This document shows, piece by piece, positions 18,852 through 26,416 of a DNA stretch of 64,000 bases. Numbering within the stretch: the stretch's first letter is position 1; the number at the start of each line of letters is the position of its first letter. The translations under genes and the position numbers were made by a program. The notes under the pieces were generated by a model, which worked only from the letters and a program-made list of their open reading frames with translations, searched no databases and was not told the DNA's origin. The stretch spans positions 2,604,001 to 2,668,000 of the forward strand of contig NZ_JACHJB010000002.1 in the NCBI RefSeq assembly GCF_014207745.1. The letters run 5' to 3'. This stretch comes from Nonomuraea muscovyensis. Its GTDB lineage: Bacteria; Actinomycetota; Actinomycetes; Streptosporangiales; Streptosporangiaceae.

Positions 18852-19012
18852 TGGGGATGGAATCGCCAAATGTGACCGGCGTCACATCGCCCGGGGGCTA
18901 TCCCATGAAGGCGATGTTCGGACATGCCGGGTACGGTGCTGGCAGGCAACCGGCACACGCGAGAGACTCAAGGGTCCGGGGGAAGATTGAGCACGCTGAC
19001 GAAGGGACTCGC

Positions 19013-21880
19013 ATGCAGGAGCTCCGACTCGTCGCGGTGAGTGAGGACGGCACCTATCTCGTGCTGGCGACTGCCGGGCGGGGTACACGCTTCACACTTC
19101 CCGTGGACGACCGGCTCCGTGCTGCCGTCCGCGGCAACTTCTCCCGTCTCGGGCAGTACGAGATCGAAGTGGAGAGCCCGTTGCGCCCCAAGGAGATCCA
19201 GGCGCGCATCCGCGCCGGAGAGACCGCGGAAGAGATCGCCGCTACCGCCGGCATCCCGGTCGAACGCGTGCGCTGGTTCGAGGGGCCGGTGCTGCAGGAA
19301 CGCGAGTACGTCGCCCAGCAGGCGCAGCGCGTGGCCGTGCGGATGCCCGGAGAGTCATCGGCCGGCCCGACCCTGGGCGAGCTCGTCGCGGAGCGCCTCA
19401 CCCGGCGCGGCGTGCCCACCGACGAGATCGACTGGGACTCCGCCAAGCGCGACGACGGCCTGTGGCGGGTCAAGCTCGGCTACGTCTGGAACGGTCACAC
19501 CCGGCACGCCGAGTGGCTGTTCGACCCGCGCCGCCGCCACGTCACGCCCCACGACGACGAGGCCATGCGGCTGTCGTCGGCCGACTTCGACCCCAGTCCT
19601 CCGGTTGAGGACACCACGGTCACGCCGTTCACGCCGCGCGTGGCCAAGCTGCAGCCGGTGCCGCCGCTCGGCTCGGACCCGCTGCCGTTCCCGCCGGTGG
19701 CGCGCAGGGAACCGGAGGAGCCCGCCGTCGGGCACCACGGGCCGTCGCGCGGCGAGCCGCGGACCGCCGACTTCGGACCGCCGCCGTTGCAGCGGTCTCC
19801 GGGCACGCCCCCGGACCGCCGCCCGGCCTTCCCGTCCGAGCCGGCCGCCCCGCGTGACCCCGCTTCGCCGTTCTCTCCCACCTCTCCTGCCCCGCCCGCC
19901 GCCTCGGCGACTCCGGCCGCTCCACCGCGTGACGCCGGTTCCGGTGCGGGTGCCGCCTCATCGTCCGAGCCCGCCCGTGACGCCGGTCACCTGCGGCCGG
20001 GTGACGCCGCCCGCCGCGGCGGCGCGCCCGCGGCCTGGCCTCCGGACTTCGGCCTGAGCCGTACGGAGGAGCGCGGTGGCGCCCGCGAGGCCGAGGCCTT
20101 CTACGCCCCGGCGACCCATGACGCCTCCCAGCAGGCGCCCACCGCCACGACCCCCCGGCCGGACGAGCCGTCGCCCACCGCCGCGGCACCTCACGAGGAG
20201 GAGCCGTCGTCCCTCGCGCCCGCGTCGCACCCCGGCCCGGCACACACCCAGCCCCAGCACACCGCCCCGGCGCACACCCCACCGGCACACACCGAGCCTC
20301 CCGCCCAGGCGGCGCCCGTACCCGCTTTCCCCTCGGAGACGCCGACACCGGTCACCGGGGAGCCGGCGCGCACCGTCACGGGCGTCGAGGAGCAGACGCC
20401 CTCCGCCACCGGCGCACCGGCCGCGCCCGTGCCCGCCGGCACGCCTGCGCTCCCTGACTCACCCGGAGCCACGGACACGCCTGCGGGTGCGGACACCGAC
20501 GTTCCCGAGGCGCGGGACACGCCGTCGACCACCGGCACCCCGAACGGGCTCCAGCCGGACACGGTGAGCCAGGCCGCGCCCGCGACGCCGCCCGACGAGT
20601 CACCGGCGCCCGCCGCGACCCCGGCCGGTTCACCGGCGCAGCAGGCCGACACCACGACCGAGGCGCCATCACAGCGGGCCGACACCACGACGCCGGCACA
20701 GCCCGCCGACACCCCGGCCGCATCGCCGTCGCGGTCCGCCGACGCCGACGCCGCGGCCGAGGACGCGGCCCCGGCTACCGCGCCGACCGCCGGACCCGCC
20801 GCCGAGGCGACCACAACGGCACCCGAGCAGGCACAGGCCGCACCGGAGACCGCAGCCGCTCCGCAACCGGACGCCGTCACCCAGGGACCCGAGCCGGAGA
20901 CGCCCCAGCCCCAGGCCCAGCCTCCGGCCCCGGGCGCCGAGTCGGCCGCAGCGGCCGAGTCGCCCCAGGCGGAGCCGGCCACACCCGAGCCCACCACTGC
21001 CGACGCACCTGCTCCTGACGCGCCTGCTCCCAAGATCACGGCCGCTGACACGACGGCCGCTGACACGACGGTCCCTGACACGAAGGGTCGTGACACTGCG
21101 CCCGTGACGGCGGCCGAGTCCGGACCGGCCGAGTCAGCGACGACCGAGCCTGCCCCGGCCACGCCGAAGGCGACCGAGGTGACCGAGGTCACCACGTCGC
21201 AGGCGCCCGAGGCCGGCGCAGCCGCCGCCCCGGCCCCCAGCGCGGAGGCACCCCAGGCCGAAGCGCCGAAGGCCGACGCGCCGAAGGCGGAGGCATCCCA
21301 GGCCGAAGCACCCCAGGTCGAGAGGCCGAAGGCGGAGGCGTCCGAGGCCGAGGCGCCGAAGGCGGAGGCGTCCGAGGCAGCAGCGCCCGTAACAGGGACA
21401 CCCGCGACGAGGGTGCCCGAGGTGGAGGCACCCCAGGGCGCGGCCACCGAGAGCGCGGTCACCCAGAGCGACGCCACCGAGAACGACGCCATCCAGAGCG
21501 AGGCCACCCAGAGCGAGGTTGCCGAGAGCGAGGTTGCCGAGAGCGAGGTTGCCGCGGCAGCACCGGCACCCGCGGCCGCCGCGCCCGAGCCGGTCGCCAA
21601 GCCGCCCGCGCCCAAGCCGAAGCCGGCACCGGCACCGGCCGCGGCGACGGTGCCGGCGGCGCGCCCCGGCAGGGACGACACGGCCAAGGACGCCGGCGGC
21701 AAGGGCGGTTCCGGCAAGGGCGACAAGGGCAAGGAGGCCCCCGCGAAGGAGGCCCCGGTGCCCGTGCCCTCTCCCCCGCCCGCCCCGGCGGCCCGCCAGC
21801 CGCGCAAGGGTTCGAGGGGCCGCCGCGCCTCGGTGCCCACCTGGGACGAGATCATGTTCGGCGCCCGCCGCCAGGACTGA
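19013..21880 (+). CDS. sepH: Septation protein SepH, giant form
   Basis: An FtsZ-interacting cell-division protein. The N-terminal ~165 residues match the DUF3071/SepH domain (MQELRLVAVSEDGTYLVLAT to DDEAMRLSSADFD), including its helix-turn-helix. The last 20 residues contain VPTWDEIMFGARRQD, the conserved C-terminal FtsZ-regulating motif. Between them lie about 750 residues of Ala/Pro/Thr/Glu low complexity, giving 955 aa where relatives are commonly 300-400. ATG 19013 follows GAAGGGA. Both conserved ends are in one open frame, so it looks functional. Confidence 0.92.
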   Translation: MQELRLVAVSEDGTYLVLATAGRGTRFTLPVDDRLRAAVRGNFSRLGQYEIEVESPLRPKEIQARIRAGETAEEIAATAGIPVERVRWFEGPVLQEREYVAQQAQRVAVRMPGESSAGPTLGELVAERLTRRGVPTDEIDWDSAKRDDGLWRVKLGYVWNGHTRHAEWLFDPRRRHVTPHDDEAMRLSSADFDPSPPVEDTTVTPFTPRVAKLQPVPPLGSDPLPFPPVARREPEEPAVGHHGPSRGEPRTADFGPPPLQRSPGTPPDRRPAFPSEPAAPRDPASPFSPTSPAPPAASATPAAPPRDAGSGAGAASSSEPARDAGHLRPGDAARRGGAPAAWPPDFGLSRTEERGGAREAEAFYAPATHDASQQAPTATTPRPDEPSPTAAAPHEEEPSSLAPASHPGPAHTQPQHTAPAHTPPAHTEPPAQAAPVPAFPSETPTPVTGEPARTVTGVEEQTPSATGAPAAPVPAGTPALPDSPGATDTPAGADTDVPEARDTPSTTGTPNGLQPDTVSQAAPATPPDESPAPAATPAGSPAQQADTTTEAPSQRADTTTPAQPADTPAASPSRSADADAAAEDAAPATAPTAGPAAEATTTAPEQAQAAPETAAAPQPDAVTQGPEPETPQPQAQPPAPGAESAAAAESPQAEPATPEPTTADAPAPDAPAPKITAADTTAADTTVPDTKGRDTAPVTAAESGPAESATTEPAPATPKATEVTEVTTSQAPEAGAAAAPAPSAEAPQAEAPKADAPKAEASQAEAPQVERPKAEASEAEAPKAEASEAAAPVTGTPATRVPEVEAPQGAATESAVTQSDATENDAIQSEATQSEVAESEVAESEVAAAAPAPAAAAPEPVAKPPAPKPKPAPAPAAATVPAARPGRDDTAKDAGGKGGSGKGDKGKEAPAKEAPVPVPSPPPAPAARQPRKGSRGRRASVPTWDEIMFGARRQD
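21190..21555 (+). repeat. Degenerate tandem repeats in the sepH linker
   Basis: Repeated EAPKADAPKAEASQAEAPQ-type units about 5 residues long, then an exact 15-bp triplication at 21511-21555 coding SEVAE. These explain part of the length of the SepH linker and are likely to vary in copy number. Confidence 0.8.
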
Positions 21881-21889
21881 CCCGGCCAT

Positions 21890-21927
21890 CAGGCGGCGGT
21901 ACGTCCAGGAGGACGTACCGCCGCCTG
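21890..21927. terminator. Bidirectional terminator between sepH and the PH-domain gene
   Basis: Perfect 17-bp stem (arms 21890-21906 and 21911-21927, beginning CAGGCGGCGGTACGTCC) with a 4-nt AGGA loop. It starts 10 bp after the sepH stop and ends 40 bp before the stop of the convergent PH-domain gene. Confidence 0.85.
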
Positions 21928-21966
21928 AAGCGTCATCGACGAAACCGAGGACACGCGGCCCGGGGA

Positions 21967-23868
21967 CTACCGCCGCGGCCCCTCCATGAACGGCGCCAGC
22001 CATTCGGGGGTGACCTCGGCGGGAAAGTTTCTGGCCTGCTCGGCCGAGACGTCGACCGCCGGATAGCCGCCCTCGCCCGCGCCCACTCCGGCGATCAGCG
22101 TGTAGACCCCGGCCTGCCGCTGGAACCACGTCTGCTTCAGCCGCCAGCCGACCACGGCCCGCCGTTCCACCACCGCCTGCTTGCGCCGCAGCGACCCCGA
22201 GCGGACCGACAGGCGGGCCCCGTCGTAGCCGTGCCCGAGCGACCGGTAGCGGTCGATGCCGAGCGGCACCCCCAGGCCCGCCGGCCCGAGGAGGAGCACG
22301 GCGAGGACCCACCACGCCGGCTTCCCCGTCGCCACGGCCGCCACCAGGGCGGGGACGCCCAACGCCAGCCACGGCGCCACCGCCCTGAACAGGCGGCGCC
22401 GGCGTGCCACGGGCGGGTGCGGGCGCAGCTCGGCACGGAACGGCCCGATCGCCCCGGCCGTCACCTCGATGGCGACCTTCCGGGGCACGACGGGCAGGAG
22501 CTGGCCTCGCGTCGAGGAGTCTCCGAGGCCCGTCACGATGGCCCAGGCCCGCACCACCCCGGCCCGGCGTTCGACGAGGCCGTCCACGATCTCGTAGCCG
22601 CGCACCCGCCTGGCCTCCAGCGAGACGCTGCGCCGGTTGATCAGCCCGCGCTCCGCCACGAGGTAGCCGTCACGGTCCTTCAGCCGGAAGTCCCAGTTGA
22701 ACACCGCGTACATGACACCGCCCACGAACGGCATGGCCACCACCAGCAGCAACACGGCGATCAGCAGCAGGTAGGGCCGGTCCCAGAGCCACTGCCCCGC
22801 CTGCCAGGCGGCGTCCTGGCCGACGCCCAGCTCGTTGCCCCACTGGAACGCCAGTCCGATGGCGCCGCCCGCGAGGGCGAACGGTGTGAAGAGGTACGCG
22901 CCGGACAGCGGCCCGTAGAGCAGCCACCTGCGGGGCACGGTGATGATCGTCCGCTCCGACGGGACGTGGATCTCCTGCGCCGGTGCCCCGTGTACGTCCG
23001 CGACACCGCCCGGCGCCCCGGGCCCGGCCTCCATGGCGGGCCCCCTGACGGCGCCTGCGGCCTCTCCCGCGCCGGCCGGGCCCGGTGCTGCGCCCGCGCC
23101 CGCCCGGGCCCTGGCGACGGCCACGCGGCGCAGCAGGAGGGTCTTGAGCCGTTCGGCCTCCTCCAGGGTGACGCCGTCGAGCTTGCCCTCCTCGTCGCCG
23201 CCGCTCGCCCCCGTGTCGATCTTCAGGATGGCCAGGCCGAGCAGCCGGTGCAGGGGCGGGGTGGACACGTCGACGCCCCGTACCCGTTCGAGCGGGATGG
23301 TGCGCAGCGACCGGCTGATCAGCGAACGGTTGATCTCCAGCCGGTCGCCCACGATCTCGTACGTGAACGTGATCCACCTGATCAGCGCGAACACCACCGC
23401 ACCCACCGCGCCCGCGGCGGCCCACAGGTACGACGAGCCGGAGAAGCCGCCCACGAACAGCACGCCGACGAGCGGCACGAGCAGGTTGGGCAGCATGCGC
23501 ACCGGGTCGATGAACAGCACCTTCGGACTCAGCCGCTGCGGCGCCCGCCCACCCGGCCCCGGCCCGGGAGGGGCCGCTCCCGGAGCGTACGCGGACCCCG
23601 GCGCGTACGCGGGCGGAACAGGCCCGTACGGCGGCGCACCGACCTCGGAAGGGACAGCACCGTGCGGCCCAGGCCCCCGAGGCCCAGAACCGTGCGACAC
23701 AGGACCCTGAGGCCCAGAACCCTGAGGTGCAGGACCCTGAGGTGCAGGGCCCTGAGGTGCAGGGCCCTGAGGTGCAGGGCCCTGAGGTGCAGGGCCGTGC
23801 GGCGCGGGGTCCTGCTGGGTGGGGCTCTTCGGGCGGGGGGTCTCGGGGGGTTCGGCCGGGCCGGTCAC
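21967..23868 (-). CDS. PH domain-containing membrane protein, large subunit (YdbT-like)
   Basis: A 633-aa membrane protein with bacterial PH (bPH2) domains. Residues 1-110 are a Pro/Gly-rich tail with PAPQG repeats, followed by membrane segments (NLLVPLVGVLFVGGF) and a first PH module (EIVGDRLEINRSLISRSLRTIPLERVRGVDV). Further TM segments and second and third PH modules follow (YLVAERGLINRRSVSLEARRV, LSVRSGSLRRKQAVVERRAV). GTG start at 23868 shares bases with the stop of the upstream gene (GTGA). Paired YdbS/YdbT-type proteins are known; function unclear, possibly envelope stress. Confidence 0.85.
   Translation of the reverse strand: MTGPAEPPETPRPKSPTQQDPAPHGPAPQGPAPQGPAPQGPAPQGPAPQGSGPQGPVSHGSGPRGPGPHGAVPSEVGAPPYGPVPPAYAPGSAYAPGAAPPGPGPGGRAPQRLSPKVLFIDPVRMLPNLLVPLVGVLFVGGFSGSSYLWAAAGAVGAVVFALIRWITFTYEIVGDRLEINRSLISRSLRTIPLERVRGVDVSTPPLHRLLGLAILKIDTGASGGDEEGKLDGVTLEEAERLKTLLLRRVAVARARAGAGAAPGPAGAGEAAGAVRGPAMEAGPGAPGGVADVHGAPAQEIHVPSERTIITVPRRWLLYGPLSGAYLFTPFALAGGAIGLAFQWGNELGVGQDAAWQAGQWLWDRPYLLLIAVLLLVVAMPFVGGVMYAVFNWDFRLKDRDGYLVAERGLINRRSVSLEARRVRGYEIVDGLVERRAGVVRAWAIVTGLGDSSTRGQLLPVVPRKVAIEVTAGAIGPFRAELRPHPPVARRRRLFRAVAPWLALGVPALVAAVATGKPAWWVLAVLLLGPAGLGVPLGIDRYRSLGHGYDGARLSVRSGSLRRKQAVVERRAVVGWRLKQTWFQRQAGVYTLIAGVGAGEGGYPAVDVSAEQARNFPAEVTPEWLAPFMEGPRR
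23723..23800 (-). repeat. 15-bp tandem repeats coding PAPQG
   Basis: About five near-exact 15-bp units (plus-strand form CCTGAGGTGCAGGGC) in the N-terminal tail of the PH-domain gene. In-frame, so copy-number change alters only tail length. Confidence 0.85.
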
Positions 23869-24386
23869 GTGGCGTCGTCCCTGAGCTCTTCGGCCCGGTG
23901 CGCCAGTTGCTCGGCCAGTCCGGCCGCCACGTGGAAGTCGAGTCCCTGGATCGTCGAGGAGCCCGCGTGCGAGGCGGTGCGGATCTCGAGGGTGGCCAGC
24001 CCGAGCATCCGCTCCAGCCAGCCCTGCGCCTTGTCCACCGTCTGGATCCTGCTCACCGGCACGAACACCCACTCCCTGGTCAGGAATCCGGTCCGCGCGT
24101 ACACGACGTCTCCCGACAGCTCCCACCGGTGCACCGCGTAGCGCACGAACGGCTCCGCCACCAGGAACGGCGTCAGCAGCACCGCCACCCCCACGGGCAG
24201 CACCCACGGGCGGGTCGCGAACCAGCCCGGCACCCACGACCAGTCGCTGCCGCCGACCCAGGACGCGACCAGCCAGGAGCCACCGACCATGATCACGAAC
24301 GCGATCAGGGCCTCCAGCAGCCAGAGCTTGACGGCCTTCGGCGAGACGCGGTGCGCCGGTTCGCGGAGCGGGCCAGTAAGTGTCAC
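23865..24386 (-). CDS. PH domain-containing membrane protein, small subunit (YdbS-like)
   Basis: A 173-aa protein with two membrane helices (ALIAFVIMVGGSWLVASW and VLPVGVAVLLTPFLVAE) and one bPH2 module (YAVHRWELSGDVVYARTGFLTREWVFVPVSRIQTVDKAQGW). The stop overlaps the start of the large PH-domain gene, so the two form a coupled pair and probably a complex. Divergent from the ABC exporter. Confidence 0.85.
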   Translation of the reverse strand: MTLTGPLREPAHRVSPKAVKLWLLEALIAFVIMVGGSWLVASWVGGSDWSWVPGWFATRPWVLPVGVAVLLTPFLVAEPFVRYAVHRWELSGDVVYARTGFLTREWVFVPVSRIQTVDKAQGWLERMLGLATLEIRTASHAGSSTIQGLDFHVAAGLAEQLAHRAEELRDDAT

Positions 24387-24459
24387 GAATCCCAGCTTAA
24401 GCCGCGCGGCACGTCAGCGATCTATCAGCGGCGTCCGCACTGCGGTCAGGGAAATGTCA

Positions 24460-24473
24460 GTGGCGTACGCCAC
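24460..24473. promoter_or_regulatory. 14-bp perfect palindrome upstream of the ABC exporter
   Basis: GTGGCGTACGCCAC is its own reverse complement and lies 29 bp before the exporter ATG, in the region expected for the -10 or transcript start. Likely operator for a TetR- or PadR-type repressor encoded elsewhere. Confidence 0.45.
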
Positions 24474-24502
24474 AGTGGGAGCACAACCACTGAAGGGGAG
24501 TC

Positions 24503-25477
24503 ATGCGCTACGCGATAGAGGCCGAGGGCCTCGTGAAGCACTATGGCGAGACCAAGGCCCTCGACGGCGTCGACCTCGTGGTGCCTCCCGGCAGGCTGCT
24601 CGGCGTGCTCGGCCCCAACGGCGCGGGCAAGACCACCGCCGTGCGGATCCTCGCCACCCTCCTCGCCCCCGACGCCGGCAGGGCGACGGTGCTGGGGTTC
24701 GACGTCCGGCGCCAGGCCCACCAGGTCCGCTCGTTCATCGGCCTGACCGGGCAGTACGCCGCGGTCGACGAGATGCTCACCGGTGTCGAGAATCTGATGA
24801 TGATCGGCCGGCTGCTCGGCATGTCACGGGCCGAGGCCAGGGCGCGGGCGGCGGCGCTGCTGGAGCGGTTCGACCTGACCGAGGCCGGCGGGCGGGCCGC
24901 CAAGACCTTCTCGGGCGGCATGCGAAGGCGGCTCGACCTGGCGGCGAGCCTGGTCGGCAGGCCACAGGTGCTGTTCCTCGACGAGCCCACCACGGGCCTC
25001 GACCCGCGCAGCCGCACCGAGCTGTGGGCGGTCGTGCGCGGGCTGATGGCCGACGGGGTGACGGTGCTGCTGACCACCCAATACCTGGAGGAGGCCGACC
25101 AGCTCGCCGACGACATCGTGGTGTTCGACCACGGCCGGGTGATCGCGTCGGGCACCTCCGACCAGCTCAAGGCGACCACCGGGGCCCAGGTGCTGGAGGT
25201 GCGGCCGCTCAGCGGGGAGCATCTGGAGCTGGTGGTCAAGGTCGTCACCGACGTCATCGACACGGTCCCCGAGACGGCGGGCGGCACGGTGACCGCCTCC
25301 GTGCACGACCCGGCCGTGGTCCCGGCCATCGTGCGGCGCCTCGACGACCTGGGCGTCGTCGCCTCGGAGCTGGCGTTGCGCAAGTCCACGCTCGACGAGG
25401 TGTTCCTGGCGCTGACCGGGCACCGCGCCGAGGAGACCGCCCCCGATGAGACCAAGGCCGAGGAGGCTCTCGTATGA
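24503..25477 (+). CDS. DrrA-like ABC transporter ATP-binding protein
   Basis: A 324-aa ATPase of a drug or antibiotic exporter. Walker A GPNGAGKTT (about 37-45), Q-loop in GLTGQYAAVDE, signature SGGMRRRLDLAASL, Walker B VLFLDEPTTGLDPRSR and H-loop region TTQYLEEADQLADDI. The C-terminal 80 residues form the DrrA-type extension (VHDPAVVPAIVRRLDDLGV). ATG after AAGGGGAGTC. It overlaps the permease by 4 bp. Substrate unknown; relatives give daunorubicin-type or polyketide resistance. Confidence 0.92.
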   Translation: MRYAIEAEGLVKHYGETKALDGVDLVVPPGRLLGVLGPNGAGKTTAVRILATLLAPDAGRATVLGFDVRRQAHQVRSFIGLTGQYAAVDEMLTGVENLMMIGRLLGMSRAEARARAAALLERFDLTEAGGRAAKTFSGGMRRRLDLAASLVGRPQVLFLDEPTTGLDPRSRTELWAVVRGLMADGVTVLLTTQYLEEADQLADDIVVFDHGRVIASGTSDQLKATTGAQVLEVRPLSGEHLELVVKVVTDVIDTVPETAGGTVTASVHDPAVVPAIVRRLDDLGVVASELALRKSTLDEVFLALTGHRAEETAPDETKAEEALV

Positions 25478-26283
25478 CCGCCGTGACGACGACCGCGCCG
25501 CCCGTCGCGGCCAGGCGCGTGGGGCCGGCCGCGACCGTCCAGCAGACGATGACGCTCGCCTGGCGGAGCCTGGTGCAGATCAAGCACAACCCATGGGAGC
25601 TGCTCGATCTCAGCATCCAGCCGATCATGTTCCTGCTGCTGTTCACCTACGTGTTCGGCGGGGCGATCTCCGGCTCGACGGGCGACTACCTGCAGTTCGC
25701 GCTGCCCGGCCTGCTGGTGCAGAATGCCCTGTTCTACACGCTGTCCACGGCGATCGGGCTCAACACCGACATCACCAAGGGCGTCTTCGACCGGCTGCGC
25801 AGCCTGCCGATCGCGCGCACCGCGCCGCTGGCCGGCCGGGTGATCGCCGACACCTTCAAGCAGGTGTGGGCGTTCGCGCTGCTGGTGGGGTTCGGCATGG
25901 TGCTGGGGTTCCGGGTGACGACCAGCGTGGCCGGGTTGCTGGGGGCGCTGGCCCTGCTCGTGGTGGTCGCCCTGGCGATGTCGTGGATGTCGGTGGTGAT
26001 CGGCCTCAAGGCGTCCAACCCCGAGAAGGTGCAGATGTTCTCCTTCTCGCTGATGATGCCGCTGACGTTCACGAGCAGCGCCCTGGTGCCGTCGGCCACG
26101 TTCCCCTCCTGGCTGCAGGCCTGGTCCGACGTCAACCCGGTGACCCACCTGGCCGACGCCATCCGCGGCCTGCTGATCGGCGGCGAGGTGGCCGGTCCGA
26201 TGCTGGTGGCGCTGCTGTGGTCGGCCGGTTTCATGGCGGTGTTCGCGCCGCTGGCCATCAGGGTCTTCCGGAGCCACGTCTGA
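25474..26283 (+). CDS. ABC-2 type permease (DrrB-like)
   Basis: A 269-aa permease with six hydrophobic segments. The ABC2 motif region is LPGLLVQNALFYTLSTAIGLNTDITKGVFDRLRSLPIARTAPLAGR (two adjacent stretches), and the C-terminal WSDVNPVTHLADAIRGLLIGG is typical of DrrB. ATGA overlap with the ATPase indicates coupled translation. The pair forms a complete exporter in the cytoplasmic membrane. Confidence 0.92.
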   Translation: MTAVTTTAPPVAARRVGPAATVQQTMTLAWRSLVQIKHNPWELLDLSIQPIMFLLLFTYVFGGAISGSTGDYLQFALPGLLVQNALFYTLSTAIGLNTDITKGVFDRLRSLPIARTAPLAGRVIADTFKQVWAFALLVGFGMVLGFRVTTSVAGLLGALALLVVVALAMSWMSVVIGLKASNPEKVQMFSFSLMMPLTFTSSALVPSATFPSWLQAWSDVNPVTHLADAIRGLLIGGEVAGPMLVALLWSAGFMAVFAPLAIRVFRSHV

Positions 26284-26326
26284 CCCCGGCCCCACCCACG
26301 CGGCCCGCCCGCCGCGACGTCCGCAC

Positions 26327-26354
26327 GGCGGGGAACGGCGACCCGTTCCCCGCC
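26327..26354. terminator. Terminator between ABC permease and AfsR-like gene
   Basis: 12-bp perfect stem: GGCGGGGAACGG (26327-26338) and CCGTTCCCCGCC (26343-26354), loop CGAC. It begins 43 bp after the permease stop and lies between convergent genes. Confidence 0.75.
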
Positions 26355-26416
26355 GCGGAGAACGTCGCGGCTGCTCACACACCGGCCGCGGGCGCTGACA
26401 CGCCCGTCGCGGATGG

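Noticed and set aside
18233..19012. Upstream extension of SepH into the subtilase-like gene
   Set aside because: The SepH family begins MQELRLVAVSEDG at 19013 with a ribosome site; the extension is a shifted frame of the preceding gene.
20191..21855. Long minus-strand frame opposite the sepH linker
   Set aside because: Ala/Gly/Ser-only product created by the repetitive sepH codons read in reverse; no start signal.
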